From an uncultured Oscillospiraceae bacterium (GTDB lineage Bacteria; Bacillota_A; Clostridia; Oscillospirales; Oscillospiraceae), in assembly GCA_900754605.1 (NCBI GenBank), contig CAAEDK010000264.1, positions 1 through 8,812 of the forward strand: 8,812 nucleotides of DNA, read 5' to 3'. Below are positions 1 through 4,855 of the stretch, piece after piece. The stretch's first letter is position 1; each line of letters opens with the position of its first letter. The translations under genes were made by a program, and so were the position numbers. A model generated the notes under the pieces. That model did no database searches. It worked only from the letters and a program-made list of their open reading frames with translations, and was not told the origin of the DNA.

Positions 1-17
1 GACCGGCTATGCCGGTC
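1..17 (+). terminator. Perfect hairpin at the left edge, possible terminator of an upstream gene
   Basis: GACCGGC and GCCGGTC form a perfect 7-bp stem around a 3-base TAT loop. The following bases (ccccttctgttcc) are pyrimidine-rich but hold only short T runs, so it is a weak intrinsic terminator at best. The gene it would terminate lies outside the window, and the stem may extend beyond the edge. Confidence 0.45.
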
Positions 18-104
18 CCCCTTCTGTTCCTTGTCAGCTATACAGCACTTCCCCGGAAATCCCATCACCTCTGCATCCGCAGAAAGCATGAAGCTGTTCT
101 TGAT

Positions 105-133
105 TTGACGCTGGCACAAACCCGTGATAAACT
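105..133 (+). promoter_or_regulatory. Predicted sigma-A promoter of the glycosyltransferase gene
   Basis: A -35 box TTGACG (105-110) and a -10 box TAAACT (128-133) are separated by exactly 17 bases. A TG dinucleotide one base before the -10 box gives an extended -10. Transcription would start near 140, leaving a leader of about 48 bases before the ATG at 188. Confidence 0.55.
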
Positions 134-187
134 ACCCCATATCCCCACCTCACCATCCCTAATCCCTCAAGACAAGGAGTTGCTGAA

Positions 188-1492
188 ATGAAACCAATGG
201 TCAGCGTCATTGTGCCGGTTTACAATGCGGAACAGACCATCCGCCGCTGTGTAACCAGCATCCTGGAGCAGCAATTTATCGACCTGGAGCTGCTTCTGGT
301 AGACGATGGCAGCACCGACGGCTCCGCTGCGATCTGTGATGAATTTGCAGCCAAGGATACCAGAGTCACTGTGATCCACCAGAAAAATGCCGGTGTTTCC
401 ACCGCCCGCAACCACGCTTTAGATCAAGCCCAGGGCGTCTATCTCCAGTTTTTGGACAGCGATGACTGGATCACCCCAGATGCCACCCGCTCCCTGGTCC
501 GTGCTGCGGAAGCCAATCACTGTGATCTGGTAATTGCAGATTTCTACCGGGTAGTCGGAGACCGCCTCTCCCGAAAGGGAGACATTGACGAGGACGGCCT
601 TCTCACTCGGGAGGAATATGCCGCCTATATGATGGAGAATCCCGCAGACTTTTATTACGGCGTCCTGTGGAACAAGCTCTACCGCCGTGATCTGGTGGAG
701 CAGTACCATTTGCGGATGGATCCAGAAATCAGTTGGTGCGAAGACTTTTTATTCAATCTGGAATATATCCGCCGGGCAGAGCGCTTCTACGCCTTATCCG
801 TCCCGATTTACTACTATGTCAAAACCAAAGGCTCGCTGGCATCCCAGAGCCTGAGCATCTCCAGAACAGTCAAGATGAAGCTGATGATCTTTGAGTCCTA
901 TCATCAATTTTACAAGGACGTTTTGGACGAAGAAGGCTATGAGCGATGCCGGGCTAAAGTATACCGCTTTCTTTTGGACGCCGCTGGCGATGGTGCGGTA
1001 CCGCCACTGCTCCCAACCAGCCAGCGGTTAGGCGACGAGAGGGTGCGCGCCCTCCAGGCCGGTGTAATGGGAAGCGGCCCTCTCTGCGATGCCTACCGGG
1101 AACGGAGGCTTCTGGAGTCTCATCTGGAGACTGCTGCATTAAAAAACGGGCTTTCCCTTCCAGAGGCTCTGGTCCTGCTGTCCCTGCGGCAGCTTCAAGG
1201 TCCCTTCACCCGCCGCGGTCTGGCGGATTTTTCCGGACTTTCCCGTGCCTCCCTCGCTCTGGCCCTTCAGCGGCTCACCTCCAAAGGCCTGCTGGAGAGC
1301 GAACCCCCCGGTTATCTGGATATACGCCAACCCGCCCTGACGCCTGAAGCGGCTCCCGTACTAGCCGACCTAGAGGCTGCACAGGATGACGCCCTGGCAG
1401 ACCGGCTGTCTGGCTTCACCTCCGAGGAGCGTGCGGAGTATCTGGAGTTCTCTCGTCGCATCACCGAAAACCTCCAACGGTGCTTTCGATAA
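188..1492 (+). CDS. Family 2 glycosyltransferase with a C-terminal MarR-like winged helix
   Basis: This 434-aa protein should transfer a sugar from a nucleotide-sugar donor to a surface or secreted glycan, acting in the cytoplasm or at the inner membrane face. Residues 4-120 are a GT-A fold: the VSVIVPVYNAE start, VDDGSTDGS (38-46), NAGVSTARN (67-75) and a DxD-type motif FLDSDDW (88-94) that binds metal and nucleotide. WNKLYRR (161-167) and CED (184-186, likely catalytic acids) complete the family pattern. No membrane segment is visible. From about residue 300 the sequence changes character: 322-372 reads as a MarR helix-turn-helix (LSLPEALVLL, GLADFSGLSRASLALALQRL, SKGLLESE), then a short wing and a C-terminal dimerisation-like helix beginning ALTPEA. 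The AAGGAG at 174-179 lies 8 bases before this ATG. Acceptor and product are unknown. The GT2 call is firm; the MarR call rests on pattern reading. Confidence 0.9.
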   Translation: MKPMVSVIVPVYNAEQTIRRCVTSILEQQFIDLELLLVDDGSTDGSAAICDEFAAKDTRVTVIHQKNAGVSTARNHALDQAQGVYLQFLDSDDWITPDATRSLVRAAEANHCDLVIADFYRVVGDRLSRKGDIDEDGLLTREEYAAYMMENPADFYYGVLWNKLYRRDLVEQYHLRMDPEISWCEDFLFNLEYIRRAERFYALSVPIYYYVKTKGSLASQSLSISRTVKMKLMIFESYHQFYKDVLDEEGYERCRAKVYRFLLDAAGDGAVPPLLPTSQRLGDERVRALQAGVMGSGPLCDAYRERRLLESHLETAALKNGLSLPEALVLLSLRQLQGPFTRRGLADFSGLSRASLALALQRLTSKGLLESEPPGYLDIRQPALTPEAAPVLADLEAAQDDALADRLSGFTSEERAEYLEFSRRITENLQRCFR

Positions 1493-1790
1493 ATCGGTCC
1501 AGCATAAATGTGCTGCTACCTCTGTTCCCGTATGATACTACGGCCAATGCGGAAACCGCCAGAATTCCCGGAATCCTATCACTTGCGTCGCCTGAGTCCT
1601 GTGCAGCTTCTGTACCCGTTCCCTTTTATTTGAGCACAAGACATCCAAATTTTATCGCAATTTCAGGAATTACCCTTATGAGTATCGAAAAAATGATCCA
1701 TCGCAGAATCCTTCCCATCTGCGATGGATCATCTTTACTTCCATGAAATCAATCCCGCACTATGTGGATATAAGGTGTATCCTGAATGGT
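1493..1790. other. Gene-free stretch between the glycosyltransferase and tRNA-Val
   Basis: No gene with a ribosome binding site is visible on either strand. The only open frames are short, have unconvincing starts and resemble no family I recognise. No terminator directly follows the glycosyltransferase; the first strong hairpin is at 1693-1732. The stretch could be a decayed gene or spacer. Confidence 0.5.
1688..1732 (-). terminator. Long perfect hairpin, probably a bidirectional terminator
   Basis: ATGATCCATCGCAGA (1693-1707) and its exact complement (1718-1732) form a 15-bp stem with a 10-base loop. Read leftwards the stem is followed by six T (complement of A1688-1693), a proper U-tract. 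Read rightwards it is followed by the weaker CTTTACTT. It may stop read-through from tRNA-Val and also end the glycosyltransferase transcript. Confidence 0.6.
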
Positions 1791-1792
1791 TC

Positions 1793-1840
1793 AAAAAATC
1801 AAAACTCCGTATCCTTTGCAATGCAAAAGACACGGAGTTT
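1793..1840 (-). terminator. Intrinsic terminator of tRNA-Val
   Basis: AAACTCCGT (1802-1810) pairs with ACGGAGTTT (1832-1840), a 9-bp stem. An inner TTTGCA/TGCAAA pairing (1815-1820 with 1822-1827) extends it. On the minus strand the stem is followed by TTTTGATTTTTT (complement of 1793-1804). It begins only 6 bases after the CCA end of tRNA-Val. Confidence 0.85.
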
Positions 1841-1846
1841 CTAATC

Positions 1847-1922
1847 TGGTGGACGATACAGGACTTGAACCTGTGACCTCCCGCACGTCAAGCGGATGCT
1901 CTACCAGCTGAGCTAATCGTCC
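1847..1922 (-). tRNA. tRNA-Val (anticodon GAC), CCA encoded
   Basis: Read on the minus strand this folds as a complete tRNA. The acceptor stem GGACGAT/ATCGTCC is perfect, the D-arm is GCTCAGCTGGTAGAGC, and the anticodon stem TCCGC/GCGGG holds the loop TTGACGT with anticodon GAC. The T-arm ACAGG-TTCAAGT-CCTGT is perfect. The discriminator is A and CCA is encoded (complement of 1847-1849). The anticodon reads valine codons GUC and GUU. It is a single-gene unit with its own promoter and terminator. Confidence 0.97.
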
Positions 1923-1936
1923 AGACGACGTTAGTT

Positions 1937-1965
1937 ATAATACCACAAGGCATTGGAATAGTCAA
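1937..1965 (-). promoter_or_regulatory. Promoter of tRNA-Val with an upstream A-tract
   Basis: On the minus strand TTGACT (complement of 1960-1965) and TATTAT (complement of 1937-1942) are spaced 17 bases apart. The start is predicted near 1930, only about 8 bases before the mature tRNA end. Directly upstream of the -35 box lie A-runs (complement of the T-runs at 1969-1975), which resemble an UP element and suit a strongly transcribed stable RNA. Confidence 0.8.
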
Positions 1966-1988
1966 TTCTTTTTTTCAAAAATTTTATT

Positions 1989-2022
1989 CTTTTTTCAAGA
2001 ATCCTATCTACTTGAAAAAAAG
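1989..2022. repeat. AT-rich inverted repeat between divergent promoters
   Basis: CTTTTTTCAAG (1989-1999) faces CTTGAAAAAAAG (2011-2022): at least 10 bp of pairing around an 11-base spacer. It lies between the leftward tRNA-Val promoter and the rightward pgi promoter. A related ATTCTTTTTTTCAAA copy at about 1966-1979 makes a partial direct repeat with the left arm. It could be an operator, or simply curved UP-element DNA. Confidence 0.5.
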
Positions 2023-2033
2023 CAGCTTCCCGC

Positions 2034-2062
2034 GTGAAAAACGACAAGATCTATGCTATACT
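2034..2062 (+). promoter_or_regulatory. Predicted promoter of pgi
   Basis: The -10 box TATACT (2057-2062) is preceded by TG one base upstream (extended -10). A 17-base spacer leads back to a weak -35 box, GTGAAA (2034-2039). The start is predicted near 2069, giving a leader of about 32 bases that contains the AAAGGAGG site. Confidence 0.65.
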
Positions 2063-2100
2063 AAAGGGGCAATACTCAATTCTCAAAGGAGGATTTTCCT

Positions 2101-3426
2101 ATGCTGACACTCAATCTGACCAATGCAGACAGCTTCCTTCCCCAGGATTATCTGACCAGCCGTAAACCTCGTCTGGAACAGGCGGCGGAGATGCTGGCCA
2201 CCCACAGCGGACCAGGCGGCGATTTCACCGGCTGGGTAACGCTGCCCCGGGATTATGACAAGGAGGAGTTTGCCCGGATTCAGGCAGCCGCCCGGAAAAT
2301 CCAGAAGCAGTCCCAGGTGCTGGTCGTTATCGGCATCGGCGGCTCCTATCTGGGCGCCCGTGCGGTCATTGAGCTGCTGCGCTCCCCCCATTATAATCTG
2401 AAAAAAAAGGACACCCCCGATGTCCTCTTCACCGGAAATGGACTGTCCACTGACGCTTTGCTGGAGACGATCTCTCTGATTGGGGACCGGGACTTTTCTG
2501 TTAATGTGATCTCCAAATCCGGCACCACCACCGAGTCCGCCATCGCCTTCCGCATTTTTAAGGGGATGCTGGAGGAGAAATACGGCAAGGAGGGCGCCCG
2601 GGAACGCATCTATGCTACCACTGATAAATCCCGTGGCGCACTGAAGGGTCTGGCAGACGCCGAGGGCTATGAGGAATTCGTTGTGCCCGATGCCATTGGC
2701 GGCCGGTACTCCGTCCTCACTGCTGTCGGCCTGCTTCCCATCGCTGTGGCCGGAATCGATATCCAGGCCCTGATGGATGGTGCAGCCCAGGCTATGACGG
2801 AACTGTCCGTTCCCGGACTGGACAACCCCGCCTGGCGGTACGCAGCCGCCCGCCACGCCCTGCACGAGAGCGGTAAGAAGGTGGAGATGCTGGCCGGCTA
2901 TGAGCCCAGCTTCCGCTTCTTCGCCGAGTGGTGGAAACAGCTCTACGGCGAGAGCGAGGGCAAGGAGGGCAAGGGCCTGTTCCCCGCTAGTCTGGAGTAC
3001 ACTGCGGATCTGCACTCCATGGGCCAGTATATCCAGGAGGGCCAGCGCCTCATGTGCGAGACCGTGGTCAACTTCGCGCCTAAGGGCGAGTTCCTGATCC
3101 CCAATGACCCAGAAAATATCGACGGCTTGAACTTCCTGGCTGGAAAGCCCCTCTCCTTCGTGGCAGACAAGGCCATGCGGGGTGTGATGCTGGCCCATGT
3201 GGACGGCGGCGTACCCAACGTGCTCATCCAGATGCCAGCCATCAGCGAGACCAGCGTGGGCTTCCTGATCTACTTCTTCGAGTACGTCTGCGGCTTGTCC
3301 GGCCATCTGTTGGAGATCAACCCCTTCAACCAGCCCGGTGTGGAGGCCTATAAGAGCAACATGTTCGCTCTGCTGGGCAAGCCCGGCTATGAGGCACGCC
3401 AGGCTGAACTGGAAGCCCGTCTGTAA
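2101..3426 (+). CDS. pgi: Glucose-6-phosphate isomerase
   Basis: This cytoplasmic enzyme interconverts glucose 6-phosphate and fructose 6-phosphate, the second step of glycolysis and a branch point to cell-wall and surface sugars. At 441 aa it matches the short Firmicutes type (about 450 aa), not the 550-aa enterobacterial type. Visible motifs in order are the first sugar-isomerase segment with GIGGSYLGARAVIE (78-91), the phosphate-binding loop SKSGTTTE (138-145), the family signature around IGGRYSVLTAVGLLP (199-213), the region with catalytic Glu284 in YGESEGKEGKG (282-292), LHSMGQ (304-309), and the second signature FNQPGVEAYK (409-418) with the active-site lysine at its end. All expected residues are present. 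AAAGGAGG at 2085-2092 sits 8 bases before the ATG. It has its own promoter. No clear terminator follows, so some read-through into the next gene is possible. Confidence 0.98.
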   Translation: MLTLNLTNADSFLPQDYLTSRKPRLEQAAEMLATHSGPGGDFTGWVTLPRDYDKEEFARIQAAARKIQKQSQVLVVIGIGGSYLGARAVIELLRSPHYNLKKKDTPDVLFTGNGLSTDALLETISLIGDRDFSVNVISKSGTTTESAIAFRIFKGMLEEKYGKEGARERIYATTDKSRGALKGLADAEGYEEFVVPDAIGGRYSVLTAVGLLPIAVAGIDIQALMDGAAQAMTELSVPGLDNPAWRYAAARHALHESGKKVEMLAGYEPSFRFFAEWWKQLYGESEGKEGKGLFPASLEYTADLHSMGQYIQEGQRLMCETVVNFAPKGEFLIPNDPENIDGLNFLAGKPLSFVADKAMRGVMLAHVDGGVPNVLIQMPAISETSVGFLIYFFEYVCGLSGHLLEINPFNQPGVEAYKSNMFALLGKPGYEARQAELEARL

Positions 3427-3469
3427 ACAAAAACCTTTCCGGCAGCGAAAAAAATTCACAATGTTTCAG

Positions 3470-3498
3470 TTGAAAATCCTGCCGTGATATGGTAAAGT
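3470..3498 (+). promoter_or_regulatory. Promoter of the small P-loop gene
   Basis: TTGAAA (3470-3475) and TAAAGT (3493-3498) are spaced 17 bases apart, with TG one base before the -10 box. The start is predicted near 3505. The 50-base leader carries overlapping hairpins at 3511-3529. CGGCAG (3440-3445) and CTGCCG (3479-3484) form an inverted repeat that brackets the -35 box. Confidence 0.7.
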
Positions 3499-3510
3499 TA
3501 ATACAACACA

Positions 3511-3529
3511 AGGGACCAGCGTCCCTGGT
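3511..3529 (+). promoter_or_regulatory. Two overlapping, mutually exclusive leader hairpins
   Basis: AGGGAC-CAGC-GTCCCT (3511-3526, 6 bp) and ACCAG-CGTCC-CTGGT (3515-3529, 5 bp) share bases, so only one can form at a time. They sit a few bases after the predicted start. A 5'-end stabilising stem is the simplest reading; a switch is speculation. Confidence 0.35.
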
Positions 3530-3554
3530 AACATCCATGAAGGAGTGATTTAAC

Positions 3555-3965
3555 ATGATTCGAGTCATCATGGGTAAAAAGGGCACCGGCAAGACCAAGC
3601 AGATGATCGACATGATTAACCAGGCAGTACAGAGCGAGCACGGCAACGTGGTCTGCATCGAAAAGGGCGACAAGCTCCGCTTCGACATCAACTATCAGAT
3701 CCGCCTGGTAGATTCCAGCCAGTACGATGTGGCTGACTACGCCGCCATGAGAGGCTTCATCAGCGGTCTGTACGCCGGCAACTTTGATATTACACACGTT
3801 TTTATTGACAGCCTGACTAAGATCATCCCCTCTGACGGCTACAATGAGACAGAGGATTTCCTCAAGTGGCTGAATGACTTTGGCGAGGATCACGGCATCA
3901 AGTTCACCATCACCATCAGTGATGAGCCTGATCTGGCTCCCGAGGGCATCAAGCAGTACTTCTAA
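3555..3965 (+). CDS. Small stand-alone P-loop ATP-binding protein
   Basis: This 136-aa soluble protein has a textbook Walker A motif, GKKGTGKT (7-14), directly after its first beta strand. A hydrophobic strand ending in Asp (HVFID, 81-85) would be Walker B, and another strand, FTITISDE (117-124), lies near the C-terminus. That strand order suggests a minimal RecA/AAA-like core that should bind a nucleotide. It is far shorter than typical motor ATPases and has no recognition, oligomerisation or membrane domain that I can see. Proteins of this sort in Clostridia are sometimes labelled twitching-motility PilT, but nothing here supports pilus retraction. AAGGAG (3540-3545) is 9 bases before the ATG. 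Own promoter and strong terminator make it essentially monocistronic, although read-through from pgi is possible. The coding frame is sound; the function is unknown. Confidence 0.88.
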   Translation: MIRVIMGKKGTGKTKQMIDMINQAVQSEHGNVVCIEKGDKLRFDINYQIRLVDSSQYDVADYAAMRGFISGLYAGNFDITHVFIDSLTKIIPSDGYNETEDFLKWLNDFGEDHGIKFTITISDEPDLAPEGIKQYF

Positions 3966-3980
3966 GTTCCCCATCCGGGA

Positions 3981-4094
3981 TCATCCCAACATGCATCGGC
4001 GCGCCGCCTTCTTTATGGAAGGCGGCGCGCTTTTTTGTCCGCTCAGTGTTCGAACCATTCGGTCATACAGATGTACCTGATCCTTGGTAGACAT
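3981..4094 (-). other. Doubtful 37-codon frame overlapping the terminator
   Basis: A minus-strand frame begins MSTKDQVHLYDRMV and runs 37 codons to a TGA at 3981-3983. The first 20 residues look protein-like, but no ribosome binding site precedes the ATG, and the second half is the terminator hairpin read in translation. It may be the stub of a decayed gene, or chance. Confidence 0.15.
3999..4036 (+). terminator. Strong intrinsic terminator of the P-loop gene
   Basis: GCGCGCCGCCTTC (3999-4011) and GAAGGCGGCGCGC (4018-4030) form a perfect 13-bp GC-rich stem with a 6-base loop, followed at once by six T (4031-4036). It lies 34 bases after the stop codon. Confidence 0.96.
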
Positions 4095-4121
4095 AATTTT
4101 TAGAAACCGCCGATTTCCCCC

Positions 4122-4150
4122 TTGACAAGAGCACAGTTTCGCGGTATTAT
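4122..4150 (+). promoter_or_regulatory. Consensus-like sigma-A promoter with no obvious gene downstream
   Basis: A perfect -35 box TTGACA (4122-4127), a 17-base spacer and a -10 box TATTAT (4145-4150; 5 of 6 consensus bases) make this one of the two best promoters in the window. The start is predicted near 4157. The next substantial + strand gene is 700 bases away, beyond a hairpin and two oppositely oriented tRNAs. Confidence 0.75.
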
Positions 4151-4156
4151 AAGCTC

Positions 4157-4296
4157 ATGAATAGAACATTTGTTTCATTTTTAAATCTAACCAAACCCTC
4201 CATTGTCTTTCTTTCCTCTCAACTCACTCAGAAACATCCGCCGCCGGCATAGCAAAATAAAAAGAAAACGGCATCCCGATTTGGATCACCGTTTTT
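4157..4296 (+). ncRNA. Candidate small transcript of about 140 nt (sRNA or leaderless micro-ORF)
   Basis: The predicted start of the 4122-4150 promoter and the hairpin with T-run at 4265-4296 define a self-contained unit of about 140 nt. An ATG lies exactly at the predicted +1 (4157) and opens a 31-codon frame (starting MNRTFVSFLNLTKPS) that stops at TAG 4250-4252, just before the hairpin. No ribosome binding site is possible, so any translation would be leaderless. The RNA resembles no family I know. Promoter and terminator are seen; their connection is inferred. Confidence 0.35.
4265..4296 (+). terminator. Hairpin with T-run, usable in both directions
   Basis: AAAACGG (4265-4271) pairs with CCGTTTT (4289-4295), and ATCC (4273-4276) pairs with GGAT (4283-4286) inside. 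Rightwards the stem runs into TTTTT (4292-4296). Leftwards it runs into a T-rich stretch (complement of the A-runs at 4255-4268), so it may back up the tRNA-pair terminator. Confidence 0.6.
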
Positions 4297-4420
4297 CTAG
4301 TGGACAAGCAAAGTCAATATCGCTATGTTCAAACGTATACCCACAGAGTCTCCCATCCGTGGCCAACTCAGCAGGCAAGCCTTAGCCGGAAGGTAAACCG
4401 GGGGCATATCTGTACTCTAA

Positions 4421-4468
4421 TTTATAAAATAAGTCGAAGTAAGCAATATAAAAAGCTTACTCCGACTT
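4421..4468 (-). terminator. Intrinsic terminator of the tRNA-Thr/tRNA-Tyr operon
   Basis: AAGTCG-A-AGTAAGC (4431-4444) faces GCTTACT-C-CGACTT (4455-4468): 13 paired bases with one A-C mismatch and a 10-base loop. On the minus strand it is followed by ATTTTATAAATT. The stem abuts the encoded CCA end of tRNA-Tyr. Confidence 0.8.
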
Positions 4469-4552
4469 GGTGGAGGAGGGTGGATTCGAACCACCGAAGC
4501 GAAACGCAACAGATTTACAGTCTGCCCCCTTTGGCCACTCGGGAACTCCTCC
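4468..4552 (-). tRNA. tRNA-Tyr (anticodon GTA), CCA encoded
   Basis: This is a class II tRNA of 85 bases including CCA. The acceptor stem GGAGGAG/CTCCTCC is perfect, and the D-arm opens with CCCGAGTGG. The anticodon stem GCAGA/TCTGT holds the loop CTGTAAA with anticodon GTA. A long variable arm with a GCG/CGC stem, typical of bacterial tRNA-Tyr, is followed by the T-arm GGTGG-TTCGAAT-CCACC. The gene follows tRNA-Thr after 11 bases, so the two are cotranscribed. Confidence 0.97.
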
Positions 4553-4563
4553 TTATTAAACTG

Positions 4564-4639
4564 TGGAGCTGGTGGACGGATTCGAACCCCCGACCTGCTG
4601 ATTACAAATCAGCTGCTCTACCGGCTGAGCTACACCAGC
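4564..4639 (-). tRNA. tRNA-Thr (anticodon TGT), CCA encoded
   Basis: The acceptor stem GCTGGTG/CACCAGC is perfect, the D-arm is GCTCAGCCGGTAGAGC, and the anticodon stem GCTGA/TCAGC holds the loop TTTGTAA with anticodon TGT. The end is T plus encoded CCA. One oddity: the T-stem reads GGGGG against CCGTC, giving a central G-G mismatch (positions 51-63) and a G-T wobble. The rest is normal, so it is probably functional. It is the first gene of a two-tRNA operon. Confidence 0.95.
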
Positions 4640-4649
4640 GCATCAAGAG

Positions 4650-4664
4650 TGCTGTCCAACAGCA
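4650..4664 (-). promoter_or_regulatory. 5'-terminal hairpin of the tRNA precursor
   Basis: TGCTGT-CCA-ACAGCA forms a perfect 6-bp stem with a 3-base loop. The predicted transcription start, near 4664 on the minus strand, is the first base of this stem, so the primary transcript would begin with a hairpin before the tRNA-Thr 5' end at 4639. Confidence 0.5.
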
Positions 4665-4670
4665 GGACTT

Positions 4671-4699
4671 ATTCTAACAGAGAAACTACATCTTGTCAA
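4671..4699 (-). promoter_or_regulatory. Promoter of the tRNA-Thr/tRNA-Tyr operon
   Basis: On the minus strand a perfect TTGACA (complement of 4694-4699) and TAGAAT (complement of 4671-4676) are spaced 17 bases apart, with TG one base before the -10 box. This is as strong as expected for stable RNA. T-rich DNA lies upstream. Confidence 0.88.
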
Positions 4700-4734
4700 T
4701 AGAAATCTTAATTTTTTCTGATTTATTTTAGATA

Positions 4735-4793
4735 GGCCTGCGGGCCCTCTTTTTCTGCGCTCTGCCCCCTTTATGGGCCAGGCGCAGAAAAAG
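4735..4793 (+). promoter_or_regulatory. Hairpin leader upstream of the zinc-ribbon operon
   Basis: A small GGCC-TGCG-GGCC stem (4735-4746) is followed by CTCTTTTT. That T-run is itself the start of a long hairpin: CTTTTTCTGCGC (4749-4760) pairs perfectly with GCGCAGAAAAAG (4782-4793), with further CTG/CAG and CCC/GGG pairing inside. The order short stem, T-run, larger stem recruiting the T-run is compatible with attenuation, but no -35/-10 pair for this operon could be identified. Confidence 0.4.
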
Positions 4794-4855
4794 CCAGCGG
4801 CAGCAAGCCGATCGCCTCAGCTTCGGCCGAGAGAGAAGAAAGGAGCGAATGACTC

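Larger units (their letters stand above)
4037..4467. other. Gene-free stretch with a promoter and terminator-like hairpins
   Basis: No gene over 40 codons with a ribosome binding site is visible on either strand. The stretch does contain a consensus-like rightward promoter (4122-4150), a terminator-like hairpin (4265-4296), a 31-codon frame starting at the predicted transcription start (4157-4252), a minus-strand 36-codon frame (4297-4407) without a ribosome binding site, and the terminator of the tRNA pair (4431-4468). I compared 4300-4420 by eye with riboswitch, SRP RNA, 6S and RNase P landmarks and found no match. Confidence 0.5.

Noticed and set aside
1480..1746. An 88-codon + strand frame after the glycosyltransferase
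   Set aside because: It starts inside the glycosyltransferase end without a ribosome binding site and ends by translating the 15-bp hairpin.
2083..3459. A 458-codon open frame on the minus strand, longer than pgi itself
   Set aside because: It is the exact antisense of pgi, whose motifs are complete. The frame stays open because of GC-rich codon bias. It has no ribosome binding site and its His/Gln/Gly-rich translation resembles no family.
3555..3965. PilT-type twitching motor
   Set aside because: It is too short and lacks the Asp-box, His-box and N-terminal PAS-like domain of PilT. Only the P-loop is shared.
3498..3974. A 158-codon minus-strand frame over the P-loop gene
   Set aside because: It is antisense to a gene with a Walker A motif, ribosome binding site, promoter and terminator, and has no start signals of its own.
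4300..4420. Riboswitch, SRP RNA or RNase P fragment
   Set aside because: CCGGAAGG and GCCAC-like strings are superficially suggestive, but the conserved cores of these RNAs are absent on both strands.
4300..4677. A 125-codon + strand frame
   Set aside because: It runs antisense through both tRNA genes, and much of its translation is tRNA sequence.
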